From Pseudonocardia sp. C8 (GTDB taxonomy: Bacteria > Actinomycetota > Actinomycetes > Mycobacteriales > Pseudonocardiaceae), in assembly GCF_014267175.1 (NCBI RefSeq), contig NZ_JACMTR010000002.1, forward strand, positions 2,257,501 to 2,321,500: 64,000 bases of DNA, in the 5' to 3' direction. How positions within the stretch are numbered: position 1 is the stretch's first letter; each line of letters opens with the position of its first letter. Below the pieces are notes generated by a model. It was given only the letters and a program-made list of their open reading frames with translations. It ran no database searches and had not been told where the DNA came from. A program made the translations under genes and the position numbers. Below are positions 37,872 through 46,175 of this stretch, piece after piece.

Positions 37872-39362
37872 CTACCCGGCGCTCACACCCCGCCAAACAG
37901 GTGGTCGCACCACTCTCGCCGCCGGCAGCCAGCTCAGGCCGCGGGTGTTGAGCCAGTGCGCCGCAGCGAACATGCCGCCCGTCTCGGCCGCGTCCAGCAG
38001 CTCGGGAGCGACGTCGCGCATCGCCCGCCACGTCTCGGCTGGCAGGGCGATGAGGTCATCGTCGGCCGTGCCGACCTCCTCGTCGGCCAACTCCTGATCA
38101 GACCGCTCCGGGGCCAGCCGGTACCGCTCACGGGTGCCGTTCGCCCACGTCAGCGCCTTGCGTCCCTGACTGCCGACCTCCCACTCGGTCCAGAGGTCCA
38201 GGTCGTCCCCGTGGCCCTCGTACACCAGGTCATCGAGGATCTGGAACGGGGTCCGGGACCCGTCGCGTCCGCGCTTCCACGGCGCCCCGACGGCCTCCAT
38301 GGCCACCTTCTGCAGGTACTCGCCAAGCCCGGCCGAGCCCGGGTTGACCACCCGGACGTCCAGGCCACCGCGGTGCTCGACCGCGGAGTAACCGCGACGA
38401 GTCACCGCCCGCTCCCACCGCGGCCATAGCGACTCGCCCAGAGCCCGCACCATGTCGGGGCTCATGGGGGTGTCGAAGAAGATCAGCACGTGGGCGTGCG
38501 GGTGCCATCCAGCCTCGCCGTAGGTGACCTCTGTCGCCCGGACCCACCCGGTGATCCCGAAGCGTTCCCGCTCGGCTTGGTACGCCTTGCCGCTGGTCAC
38601 CCGCCCCCAGGCGTAGGTCACCGCATCCCACAGGTCGGCCAGCGCCTGCCCCTTCCGGTGCCGCAGCGTCAACGTCAGTAGTGCCGCCGAGCCGCCCTCG
38701 CCGTGCGCGGCCGCGACGACGTGCGCGATCTCCTGCGCTCGGGACGCGCCGATCCGCGGCGCACACGTCGGACACGCATGCGGGGACCCGCACCGGGCGA
38801 GACCGGCGTACCCCGCCACCCGCTCACCCGTGGCGCCCGACAGCCGCAGCACCGGACCGCCGTGCTCGGATACACCGACCCGGCAGCACTTCCGCACCCG
38901 GTCCAACGTGGACACCTTCCAGAGGAACCTCTTGGCCGTCCACCGGTCTCCCCGGCGTGCCCCCCGTTCGCGCTGGTCACCGCCACGCCTGGCCCGCCGG
39001 GAAGGGTTACCCGTGTAGTCCTTACCAAGGGGCGCGCCTCCGGCGCGCCCGCCCCGCGCTCCCGACCTTCGGCCGGGCGCGGGGCGACACGGGTCGGGCG
39101 CCGTCGTCGTAGGGGCCGCCTCGCCTGCATCGGCCGCGGATCTACTGCGGGCCGCTCCGCTCGGGGCCTCGCTCCGGGAGGGAGGGAAGTGCCGTCCGGG
39201 GTCCCTTCCATCGCGACGGCCCCGGAGGGCAGCACGGCCACCGCGTCGGCCGCAAGCGTGGTCAGTGGGGCCCCGGTCGAGCGGGTCGGTTGCGGCCGTC
39301 ACGGCGTCCGTGCTGGGCTGGCGCCGCCGACGCGACGGAAGGGACCCCTCGGCACCGGTCAT
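37872..39362 (-). CDS. repSA: RepSA-like rolling-circle replication initiator
   Basis: The protein is up to 496 residues. The conserved part starts near residue 145 (STLDRVRKCCRVGVSEHGG), has a zinc-like CGSPHACPTC, LLTLTLRHRKGQALADLWDA, the HUH metal motif HPHAHVLIFF and a GLGEYLQKV tyrosine motif. Such initiators nick one strand at the double-strand origin. pSAM2 RepSA is about 459 residues. The ATG at 39362 overlaps the translocase stop, but residues 1-140 are Arg/Gly/Ala-rich and span hairpins, so a start near 38960-39000 is possible. Confidence 0.8.
   Translation of the reverse strand: MTGAEGSLPSRRRRQPSTDAVTAATDPLDRGPTDHACGRRGGRAALRGRRDGRDPGRHFPPSRSEAPSGAARSRSAADAGEAAPTTTAPDPCRPAPGRRSGARGGRAGGAPLGKDYTGNPSRRARRGGDQRERGARRGDRWTAKRFLWKVSTLDRVRKCCRVGVSEHGGPVLRLSGATGERVAGYAGLARCGSPHACPTCAPRIGASRAQEIAHVVAAAHGEGGSAALLTLTLRHRKGQALADLWDAVTYAWGRVTSGKAYQAERERFGITGWVRATEVTYGEAGWHPHAHVLIFFDTPMSPDMVRALGESLWPRWERAVTRRGYSAVEHRGGLDVRVVNPGSAGLGEYLQKVAMEAVGAPWKRGRDGSRTPFQILDDLVYEGHGDDLDLWTEWEVGSQGRKALTWANGTRERYRLAPERSDQELADEEVGTADDDLIALPAETWRAMRDVAPELLDAAETGGMFAAAHWLNTRGLSWLPAARVVRPPVWRGVSAG
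39030..39084. other. two adjacent hairpins upstream of the Rep core: possible origin
   Basis: GGGCGCGCC (39030-39038) pairs with GGCGCGCCC (39042-39050), and CCCGCGC (about 39053-39059) with GCGCGGG (about 39078-39083). They lie between the translocase stop and the conserved part of Rep. If Rep starts late, this is non-coding and could hold the replication origin. Confidence 0.35.
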
Positions 39363-40504
39363 GCGGCGGGGCCGCTCTCCGGTCCGTCTGAGCGGGTCGC
39401 TGCGGTCACGGCGTCGCAGTACTGGGCATAGGTGCACAGCGGGGAGCGCAGCCGGGTCAACGGCATCCCGGGCGCGGACAGCAGGGCGATCCCCGGCGTG
39501 GCCACGGTGTGCTGGTCGGCCACGGCCGGGGCGGCGCCCGGGTGCAGCAGCTCGACGCTGGCCCTGTTGTCGACCCGGTAGCTCAGTCGGTGGCTGGCCT
39601 GTGATCGCTCGTAGGCGCCGATGATCGCGGCCTCGGCCCGCTGGACGATCAGCAGTACGCGCACGCCGGCCTTGCGGCCCTCAGCCAGGAGGCGGGCCAG
39701 GGCAGACCGGGCCCGCTTGCCGAGACCCTTGTCTGTCACGTCCAGCAGGCGCAGCAGGCCCGCGTACTCCTCGACGACGACAAACAGGATCGGGACCTCG
39801 GTGCCCAACGCGACGGCGTCCCGGCCGGCCGGGATTTCGGTGATCCGGTGGTCCATCTCCCGGACCAGGTGTTCGAACAGGGCGACGTGTGCGGCCGGGT
39901 CGGCAGTGCCGAGCACAACGTCACCGTGATCGGGGCGCTTGCTCCACGGGGCCAGCAGCAACCCGGACACGTCGGACCCGGTAACGCGCACGTCCTCGGC
40001 AACGGCAAGCTGGGACAGCAGACCGTAGGAGCCGACCGACTTCCCGGAGCCGGTGGACCCGGCCAGAATCAGGTGTGCGCTGGCGCCCAGCGCCACGGAG
40101 ACGGCCGTACCGTCCTCACCGGTCCCCAACACCAGAGGCTCGAGCGCGGAGCGCACCGGACGACTCAGGGCGCCGTTCTCGGTCATCAGGGGGTCGCAGA
40201 GCAAGAGCGTCACCCGGACCCGGCCGGGGCGCACCGACACCACCCGGCAAGCGGCCACGCCCATGCCCTCGGCCAATCGGGGCGCCACCGCAGCGAGATC
40301 ATCGGGGAGCTGGCCGGGCAGCAGCCGAACGTGCAGGACGATCTCGTCGGTGAGTTCCACCCGCTCGACAACCGGGGCCAGGGTCACCGAGATCCCGGCC
40401 CCGTTCGTGATGTCGCGACTGGCCTCGGTGCCCTCCACGGTCTGACGCCACCGGTCCACCAGCACCGTGGTGGCCAGCTCGTGCTCGGTACGACGACGGC
40501 GCAT
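39359..40504 (-). CDS. FtsK/SpoIIIE-type DNA translocase (TraSA/TraB-like)
   Basis: The 381-residue ATPase has Walker A GSTGSGKS at 149-156 and Walker B ILFVVVEEYAGLL, plus a C-terminal RecA-like core typical of SpoIIIE/FtsK. AICEs use one such hexameric motor to move double-stranded DNA between mycelia. The ATG at 40504 is one base after the previous stop. An upstream extension would run into the membrane-protein gene. Confidence 0.9.
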   Translation of the reverse strand: MRRRRTEHELATTVLVDRWRQTVEGTEASRDITNGAGISVTLAPVVERVELTDEIVLHVRLLPGQLPDDLAAVAPRLAEGMGVAACRVVSVRPGRVRVTLLLCDPLMTENGALSRPVRSALEPLVLGTGEDGTAVSVALGASAHLILAGSTGSGKSVGSYGLLSQLAVAEDVRVTGSDVSGLLLAPWSKRPDHGDVVLGTADPAAHVALFEHLVREMDHRITEIPAGRDAVALGTEVPILFVVVEEYAGLLRLLDVTDKGLGKRARSALARLLAEGRKAGVRVLLIVQRAEAAIIGAYERSQASHRLSYRVDNRASVELLHPGAAPAVADQHTVATPGIALLSAPGMPLTRLRSPLCTYAQYCDAVTAATRSDGPESGPAA

Positions 40505-40505
40505 C

Positions 40506-40805
40506 TCACGCCGCCTCGTCCCGGATGCGGGCCAGGTAGGCGTTGATCTCGGCACGGTCCGCGGGCGAGGTGCGTGCACGGGAGCGCCCGACGACGATCT
40601 CAGTCCAGACGATGCCGGGCCGGTCTCGCTCGGTGAACACGAGCATGGCCAGCGTCCCGCACACCGCCGCGGCCAACACCAGGGCCGATACGACCGGCCC
40701 GACGATCCCGAGCCACCACCACGCCGCGTCCCCGGCGAACCCGAGCACGGCGACCGGGCCGAACACCACGATGCCCAGCCCGACCACCACGACCAGCCAG
40801 ATCAT
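40506..40805 (-). CDS. small membrane protein (Spd-like)
   Basis: The 99-residue protein has two or three transmembrane segments (IWLVVVVGLGIVVFGPVAVL near 2-21, WWWLGIVGPVVSALVLAAAV near 29-48) and a cytosolic basic end. Position directly before the translocase fits the spread (spd) proteins of pSAM2-like elements that help DNA move between compartments. Confidence 0.65.
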   Translation of the reverse strand: MIWLVVVVGLGIVVFGPVAVLGFAGDAAWWWLGIVGPVVSALVLAAAVCGTLAMLVFTERDRPGIVWTEIVVGRSRARTSPADRAEINAYLARIRDEAA

Positions 40806-40999
40806 GACGCCGCCGACCGGTACCGTTCGGCCAGGAACCGGTCCACGTCCTCGACCCGGAACCGCACCGTCCGGCCCGTCAGGGCAATGACCGGGAGCTG
40901 GCCGGCCTCGACCAATCGCAGCACGGTCCGCCCGCTGAGCCGCAACCGTGCCGCCACCTCGCGAGTCGTGAGCAGCCGCTCCACCTCCGGCGCGCTCAT
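40802..40999 (-). CDS. excisionase/BldC-like HTH protein
   Basis: The 65-residue protein is a complete winged HTH (LLTTREVAARLRLSGRTVLR, VEAGQLPVIALTGRTVRF). It overlaps both neighbours by four bases, so it is made with the transfer genes. It may be the Xis of the element or a transcription factor. Confidence 0.75.
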   Translation of the reverse strand: MSAPEVERLLTTREVAARLRLSGRTVLRLVEAGQLPVIALTGRTVRFRVEDVDRFLAERYRSAAS

Positions 41000-41367
41000 G
41001 ACGTCACCAGCACGTCAGCGACACGAAATTGTGCGCCGCAGCGCCGACACTCGTAGTCACCCCGGCCGAGGTCCAACGTGTTGTCCGACAGGCAGGCCGG
41101 ACACTGCTCCCGGCGAGCGGCGGCGGCCTCATCGACCGTGACGCCCAGGTGCTCGCAGTGCTCGATCACGGCCGCGACGGCGGCCATCCAGGACCCGAAC
41201 GCCGGCAGGTGTTCGGTCTCGGCGCAGGTACCACAGAGCGTCGCGCACAGCACTCCGACCGGGGTGTCCATCGTCGCCACCGCCAGCTCGTCCCGGGCCC
41301 CGCAGGACGCGCACTGCTCGGCCACCGGACACCGAGACGTGTCGTCCAGATTTACACGGCCGGCCAT
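40996..41367 (-). CDS. zinc-ribbon protein of the transfer operon
   Basis: The 123-residue protein has Cys pairs CASC, CGTC, CPAC and CRRC spread through its length, suggesting two zinc sites. Both ends overlap the neighbours by four bases. ATG 41367 was chosen for that overlap; a longer start at 41529 would run into the Pra-like gene. Confidence 0.65.
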   Translation of the reverse strand: MAGRVNLDDTSRCPVAEQCASCGARDELAVATMDTPVGVLCATLCGTCAETEHLPAFGSWMAAVAAVIEHCEHLGVTVDEAAAARREQCPACLSDNTLDLGRGDYECRRCGAQFRVADVLVTS

Positions 41368-41768
41368 CACGACGCCGCCTGCTCGGACGGCGGGACCGGC
41401 TTGGGGCGGCCGGCTGTCCCACTGGCCTCGATCCCGTCCGCGAGCCACGAGAACGCGATCTTGGTGAAGTTTCCGCCCGTGTCGGCCCACGGCTTCACCC
41501 GCAGGTTCACGAACCGGACCGGGCGCCACTTCTCGGTGGTCGGCTCGTCATATGAGGACACCCGCACCCCGGCGATCTCGGCCCGATCGGCGTCATCGTC
41601 GTCCACGATCACGTCAACCACCCACACGGGTACGCCGTTGTCGTCAACGGCCTGGTTCCCGGTGCGACGCCGGCTGCCGTCGGAGAGTTCGCCGTACTCA
41701 GCCCGGGCCGCAGCCTTCCCGGTGCCGATGAACTGGACCTTGGTCGAATCGACCGGAATCTCGCGCAT
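41367..41768 (-). CDS. Pra-like replication/integration/excision activator
   Basis: The 133-residue protein has DDNGVPVWVVDVIVDDDDAD and RPVRFVNLRVKPWA, the pattern of AICE proteins annotated as plasmid replication, integration and excision activator (Pra of pSAM2). Pra turns on rep, xis and int. It heads the minus-strand operon that runs through the translocase and Rep, which suits an activator-type first gene. Confidence 0.65.
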   Translation of the reverse strand: MREIPVDSTKVQFIGTGKAAARAEYGELSDGSRRRTGNQAVDDNGVPVWVVDVIVDDDDADRAEIAGVRVSSYDEPTTEKWRPVRFVNLRVKPWADTGGNFTKIAFSWLADGIEASGTAGRPKPVPPSEQAAS

Positions 41769-41789
41769 GGTGCCGGCTCCATTCTCTGA

Positions 41790-41940
41790 TGTTCGTTGCG
41801 AACTCTTGCAACTCTGACTTCACCGAGGATAGGAGCCTGTCACGACTCTGGCAACACCGCATGACTCTTACGACACTCGCAACCCTGACTACCTGCCACG
41901 TTGCCGCAGTAGAGGACGGAACTCGTGCGACCCTTACAGA
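41790..41940. promoter_or_regulatory. divergent control region with repeated motifs
   Basis: Between the Pra-like operon and the HTH gene lie repeated related words: CGAACTCTTGCAACTCTGAC, CACGACTCTGGCAACAC, ATGACTCTTACGACACTCGC and GTGCGACCCTTACAG. The shared core is about ACTCTNGCAAC. This AT-richer block is probably where a repressor and Pra compete to set the element's state, like the KorSA/pra switch of pSAM2. Confidence 0.55.
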
Positions 41941-42135
41941 GTGAGCGAGGAGTCCCGGTTGATCAGGACCGCCGAAGCTGCGAAGGCACTCGGTGTTGAT
42001 CCGGCCACCCTGAGTCGGTGGGCCAAGGCCGGCATCGTCAAGCCAGCCACGCGCACGGCGGGAGGACAAGCGCGCTGGGACCTCGATGATCTACGGCGCC
42101 AGCTCGACGAGCGGAACGCGCAGGCTGAGGAGTAG
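41941..42135 (+). CDS. MerR-like HTH regulator
   Basis: The 64-residue protein has one HTH (LIRTAEAAKALGVDPATLSR, WAKAGIVKPATRTAGGQARW). It lies opposite the Pra-like operon and shares the repeated control region. A repressor role is likely from its place. A short hairpin (CCACCC GCAA GGGTGG, 42140-42155) follows. Confidence 0.7.
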   Translation: MSEESRLIRTAEAAKALGVDPATLSRWAKAGIVKPATRTAGGQARWDLDDLRRQLDERNAQAEE

Positions 42136-42217
42136 GCCCCCACCCGCAAGGGTGGTGATCGTGAACGTTGAGCGGGGAGTCCCCTGAATCACGTAATACG
42201 CGACACCCGCTCATCAA

Positions 42218-42297
42218 AGTTGGTGACCGACCAACTCAGTCGTCGCGTGTAGCCGTCCGGTCGTCGCTGAGCAGACCCGACGTGAGCCGCCGGACGG
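42218..42297. promoter_or_regulatory. two palindromes upstream of the cargo gene
   Basis: AGTTGGT GACCG ACCAACT (42218-42236) is a perfect 7-bp inverted repeat, and CCGTCCGG (42253-42260) pairs with CCGGACGG (42290-42297). They lie in the 270-base gap before the gene at 42406 and are probably operator or leader structure. Nothing else is seen in that gap. Confidence 0.45.
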
Positions 42298-42405
42298 AAC
42301 ACTTGTCTCTGTCACAGGTGACGCTCGGCGGGCTGATCAACTGGCGTGCGACAACCTCACGCCCAAGCCGGATGCGATCACATGTCTCAGAGAGGTGGCA
42401 CCGCC

Positions 42406-43062
42406 ATGACGACCAACGAGGTCGGCAAACTCTACCTGCCCTGGCTCATCGGGAGCACCGATGAGTACGACCGGTCGCGACAACCGACTAAGTTCCTCGA
42501 CTCTTCGCCGATGCTCGATGGAGAGCGGATCACCGAGACGCAGATCGGCCGAGTTCTGCAGCGTGCCGAGGCGCTGGGACTCGTGAGGGGAACGCGGTCG
42601 ATGGGCTCGACATTACCGCTCGACGTTCGGATCTTGCCGCCGGGGCGACAGTGCGTCGAGGACTACGCGGGGGACATGAACGAGTTCGAGCGGTCCCTAC
42701 GCGGGACATCGAGCACGACACAGACGATGAACGTGCACCAGCGCGACGGTGGCAACGTCTCTGGGTTCAACTTTGGTGACACCGCGCAGTCCACGAGGAT
42801 CGAGGTTCTGGCTGCGCCTGAACGCATCCAGGCTGGTGCTGACGCTGCCGAGGAGCTACTTCGGCTCTACCCACAGGTGCAGAACCGCTCTGAGATCGAG
42901 AGCGCCGTCGAGGCTGCGCGGCAGGCAGCCGTGGACGGAGATGACGAGGAGCGGGCGTCGGCGGCCAGCCGTCTCGTCACGGCAATCACCACCATGGCAG
43001 GCGTCTCGACCCTTGCGCGATTCGTGATCGACTGGCTTGGCGGACCGGGCGCGCTCGGCTAA
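42406..43062 (+). CDS. lower-GC cargo protein with winged helix and NVSGFNFGD motif
   Basis: The 218-residue protein starts with a probable winged helix (about 1-75), then has MNVHQRDGGNVSGFNFGD (about 105-122), a Gly/Asn motif common in middle parts of NTPase and defence-related proteins, and a helical end with a hydrophobic last segment (LARFVIDWLGGPGALG). GC content is near 60 percent, well below the core. AGAGAGGTGG precedes the ATG. It may be a phage-defence or stress accessory; the family is not recognised. Confidence 0.55.
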   Translation: MTTNEVGKLYLPWLIGSTDEYDRSRQPTKFLDSSPMLDGERITETQIGRVLQRAEALGLVRGTRSMGSTLPLDVRILPPGRQCVEDYAGDMNEFERSLRGTSSTTQTMNVHQRDGGNVSGFNFGDTAQSTRIEVLAAPERIQAGADAAEELLRLYPQVQNRSEIESAVEAARQAAVDGDDEERASAASRLVTAITTMAGVSTLARFVIDWLGGPGALG

Positions 43063-43182
43063 CGCAGGCTGAATCGGCCCCCCGTCCGACGAACACCCGG
43101 GCCTCCCCGCTCCGGCCCTGGCCGGCCGCAGAAGGGTGGACCGGGCGTTCATCGGACGGCTACGTCGGCCTCCGAGACAACC

Positions 43183-43497
43183 TCACGACCGGTCTACTAC
43201 CGACCGCGCACGGGTGGTCTCCTTGACCAGACGCCGCACGAGAGCCGTGGGTTCCTCACCCAGCATCTCAGCAGCCTCGACAATCATGGCGGTGACGGCC
43301 AGCTCGTAAGCCTCACGGCCCATCGCACGGCAGAGCGCCATCTCGCGCTCGTAGGTGTCGACCCCGTGCTCGCGCAGGACGGCCAACGCGGCGGGGGAGT
43401 AGGCCACCGGGTCCGGATCGGTGACGGTGATACCGGAAGCATCGTCGTTGACGATCCGGTGGTAGCCCGCGGGGGCCTGGTTGTTCATCTCGTGCAT
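43183..43497 (-). CDS. hypothetical AICE protein
   Basis: The 104-residue protein is mostly helical (YSPAALAVLREHGVDTYERE, AMGREAYELAVTAMIVEAAE) with a basic end (LVRRLVKETTRARS). AGGAA lies eight bases before the ATG at 43497. It is the last gene before the right att copy. Confidence 0.55.
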   Translation of the reverse strand: MHEMNNQAPAGYHRIVNDDASGITVTDPDPVAYSPAALAVLREHGVDTYEREMALCRAMGREAYELAVTAMIVEAAEMLGEEPTALVRRLVKETTRARSVVDRS

Positions 43498-43658
43498 GAT
43501 CGATTCCTGCCTCTCTCTCGTGATCTTGCGTCGGTCACGCTTCAGTCAAGGTGGCACCCGCGTCAGTACGTGACAGGCGCGCCATTGCGCGACACCGAGC
43601 CCCTGGTCACCGCCCACATGAGTCACGGGGAGTGACAGCAACCGACAGTCCTGGCGGT

Positions 43659-43701
43659 CTGGGGGTCAAGGGGTCGCAGGTTCAAATCCTGTCGTCCCGA
43701 C
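43659..43701 (+). repeat. attR: 43-bp direct repeat, right copy
   Basis: This is a perfect copy of 30079-30121, containing the 3' part of tRNA-Pro without its 5' half, so no tRNA is made here. It defines a 13.58-kb element. Confidence 0.95.
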
Positions 43702-43712
43702 AGGCCGGAACT

Positions 43713-43745
43713 GGGCGGTTCTCCACCGGGAGAGCCGCCCTTTTT
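43713..43745 (+). terminator. rho-independent terminator after attR
   Basis: GGGCGGTTCTCC (43713-43724) pairs with GGAGAGCCGCCC (43729-43740), and five T follow. It lies 12 bases after the tRNA-derived repeat, so it may be the original terminator of tRNA-Pro, pushed away when the AICE inserted. Confidence 0.8.
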
Positions 43746-43860
43746 CATGCTGTGACCAGCGCAGATGCGGACCGGCAAGATCATTGCTGTTGATCTTGTA
43801 GTCGATCTTCGGAGGCCTCGTACCGACACGGCGTGGTGCCGTTCGTGGTGCGAATCTGGC

Positions 43861-43873
43861 TAGCGTTCTGCGC
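43861..43873 (+). promoter_or_regulatory. -10 box of a leaderless promoter for the second integrase
   Basis: TAGCGT at 43861-43866 lies seven bases before the ATG at 43874. Confidence 0.45.
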
Positions 43874-45163
43874 ATGGCCACCACCGGACGGTCCCGCCGC
43901 AAGGGGCGGATCGAGACGTTGCCGAGCGGTTCGCTGCGCGTCGTCGTCTACGCCGGTGTCGACCCGGTGAGCGGGAAGCGGCACTTCCTGCGGGAGCTCG
44001 TGCCGGCGGGCCCCAGAGCGCAGAAGGAAGCCGAGCGGGTCCTGCGTCGGCTCGCCTCGGAGGTCGACGACGAGAAGAACCCCAAGACCACGGCGACGGT
44101 CGATCAGCTGCTCGACAAGCACTTCGAGCTGCTGGAGATCGAGCCGACCACGTTGTCGACCTACCGGACGCTGTGTCGCAAGCACGTCCGCCCGCTGATC
44201 GGTAGGCAGAAGGTCGGGGCGCTTCGTGCCTCGATCTTCGACGCGTTCTATGCCGAGCTGCGTCGCTGCCGCGATCACTGCGACCGCCGCGACAAGACAC
44301 GTATCGATCACCGGACCGCACGCGAGCACAGGTGCGATCATCGTTGCGGCGTGCACGTGTGCCGGCCGTTGTCGAAGTCGACGATCCGGCAGGTCCACGT
44401 GATTCTCTCCGGGGCGCTTCGGCGAGCGGTGCGCTGGGGCTGGATCAACCGGAACCCGATCGAGCTCGCCGACCCGCCGCCGTCTCCGACGCCGAACGCT
44501 CGGCCCCCGACGGCTGCCGAGGCGGCGCAGCTGCTGGCCGAGGCCGGGAAGGACCCGGAGTGGGGGCTGCTGGTGTGGTTGACCATGGTGACCGGCTTCC
44601 GGCGCGGTGAACTCTGTGCACTGCGCTGGGGCGACGTCGACCTGGAGTCCGGAACCCTGACCATCGAGCGCAGCATCGCCCAGCTCGACGACCGCACCTG
44701 GATGAAGGACACCAAGACCCACCATCAGCGTCGGATCGCACTCGACGAGGATTCGCGGGATGCACTGGGTGAGCACCGCGATCGGTGTTCGCGCCGGGCG
44801 GCGGCTGCGGGGACGGTCCTGGCCGACGAGGCGTTCGTGTTCTCGCCGGCGCCCGATGGTTCGCAGTATCTCGTCCCGCGGTCGGTGAGCCAGCGCTACG
44901 GGCGGATGGCGAAGCGGCTCGGGATCAAGACCACGATCCACAAGCTCCGTCACTACTCGGCCACAGAGCTGATCTCGGCGGGTGTCGACGTCCGGACCGT
45001 CGCGGGACGTCTCGGGCACGGAGGGGGCGGCACGACGACGCTGCGGGTCTACGCGGCCTGGATCTCCGAAGCGGATCAGCGTGCCGCTCAATCCCTGGCG
45101 ACCAGGCTGCCCGCGCGACCGCAGGCTCGGCTCGATGGCAGTGCCGGACCTTTGACCGGGTGA
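43874..45163 (+). CDS. int: second tyrosine integrase
   Basis: The 429-residue recombinase has an arm-binding start (IETLPSGSLRVVVYAGVDP), a core-binding domain with an unusual Cys/His-rich insertion near 136-170 (CRDHCDRRD, HRCDHRCGVHVCRP), and the catalytic part with R in TGFRRGELCALRWGD, HKLRHYSATELI, LGHGGGGTTT and the Tyr in LRVYAAW. It is about 10-15 percent different in plan from the AICE integrase and reads away from attR. It probably belongs to the element that fills the rest of the window. Confidence 0.93.
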   Translation: MATTGRSRRKGRIETLPSGSLRVVVYAGVDPVSGKRHFLRELVPAGPRAQKEAERVLRRLASEVDDEKNPKTTATVDQLLDKHFELLEIEPTTLSTYRTLCRKHVRPLIGRQKVGALRASIFDAFYAELRRCRDHCDRRDKTRIDHRTAREHRCDHRCGVHVCRPLSKSTIRQVHVILSGALRRAVRWGWINRNPIELADPPPSPTPNARPPTAAEAAQLLAEAGKDPEWGLLVWLTMVTGFRRGELCALRWGDVDLESGTLTIERSIAQLDDRTWMKDTKTHHQRRIALDEDSRDALGEHRDRCSRRAAAAGTVLADEAFVFSPAPDGSQYLVPRSVSQRYGRMAKRLGIKTTIHKLRHYSATELISAGVDVRTVAGRLGHGGGGTTTLRVYAAWISEADQRAAQSLATRLPARPQARLDGSAGPLTG

Positions 45164-45350
45164 TCACTCGATAGCACGGCCGCCGTGGCCGTCCAGGGCG
45201 CTGCGCGTCGCCTTCGGCGACAGGCCTCCGGCCTGCCCTGGACCCTCCCGCCGGCGGCCGTGCTGCGGGATCCGCGAGTGGCGGGGAACTGCGCCCGCCA
45301 CCCGTCGGATGAGCCGGGCCGCATGCTCGGCCGAGGACCGGGAGATCAGC

Positions 45351-45899
45351 ATGGCCACCACGATGAACACGCGGGCTCTGTCGACCAGCACCAAGCGGAC
45401 CATTCACGAGGAGGAAGCCGCCCGGGGATTCTCGTCGGTGGGCAGCCTTGCGGTCCGGGTCGCCGGATGGGTGCCCACGCGGGTCGATCTGAGATTCGCC
45501 GGGACGCCGCAGCAGCAGCTGGGCCTGTCGCTCGGGACGGTGCTGGTGTACATGGCGACGCACCTGACCGCCCACCAGATCGCCGAGAAGTGGGCGGCTG
45601 CGGCGCCTGCGGCTCGGGTGTTGTCGCAGTCGCTCCCGCGGGACCGTCGGCCGGCATTGTCGTCGGGGCCGTGGCTGGTGTCGGCGATGGTGCGCTTCGC
45701 GGGGGCGCCCACGGTGACGACCGATGTCATGACCTCCCAGCCCGGCCGGGACGTCCCGACGCTGTTGCGCGTGCAGGTGGGGCCGGTCACCTGGGAGCTG
45801 GCAGACGCGGTGGCATACACGTCGATGCTCAACGCCTGGCGTGTCGCCGCCGATCTGCTGGAGGCACGGGCCGACGCGGCGAGTGTCCGGGCGTCGTAG
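45351..45899 (+). CDS. hypothetical plasmid-type protein
   Basis: The 182-residue protein has VRVAGWVPTRVDLRFAGTPQ, a helical middle (LVYMATHLTAHQIAEKWAAA) and WLVSAMVRFAGAPTVTTDVM. No family is recognised. GGGAGA precedes the ATG at 45351; an upstream start at 45309 is weaker. It lies ahead of the DUF932 gene, and the 187 bases before it contain GC-rich inverted repeats near 45205-45240. Confidence 0.55.
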   Translation: MATTMNTRALSTSTKRTIHEEEAARGFSSVGSLAVRVAGWVPTRVDLRFAGTPQQQLGLSLGTVLVYMATHLTAHQIAEKWAAAAPAARVLSQSLPRDRRPALSSGPWLVSAMVRFAGAPTVTTDVMTSQPGRDVPTLLRVQVGPVTWELADAVAYTSMLNAWRVAADLLEARADAASVRAS

Positions 45900-46175
45900 G
45901 CGTGCGTGTCGCGGGCCACGGCCGGTGGCGGGCGCGATGACGGTGCGGTCCGTCCACGGCTTGCCCGCCGATTCCTCGCCGCCCCACCCGCCCGGGTGAC
46001 GTCGCGAACGGTTGACCCAGCAGGTGGTCGAGGCGTTCGGCCGCGACGCCACACCGGTCGAGCGAGCGCGAGGATCCGCCGCGCCGTGGCCGCCCCGCCC
46101 TCTGATCACGCCCCGCCACGCGGCGGGGCCGTCCCGCGCGTCTGCGCGGGACGCCGATCAGCGGACGGAGTCCCG
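45900..46175. other. intergenic region before the DUF932 gene
   Basis: No gene is supported. The 276 bases are GC-rich and include the inverted repeat CGCCCCGCC-ACGCGGCGGGGC near 46105-46128 and CCCGCGCGTCTGCGCGGGACG near 46134-46154, both likely hairpins in a leader. Confidence 0.4.

Larger units (their letters stand above)
43498..43873. other. junction between the AICE and the second integrase
   Basis: No gene is seen in these 376 bases. They hold the right att copy (43659-43701), a terminator (43713-43745), and a perfect palindrome AAGATCA-N7-TGATCTT (43777-43797) followed by CGATCTT, which may be integrase arm sites. They end in a TAGCGT -10 box for the second integrase. Confidence 0.6.

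Noticed and set aside
43874..45163. Treating the second integrase as part of the first AICE.
   Set aside because: It lies outside the 43-bp att repeats, and the AICE already has its own integrase beside attL.
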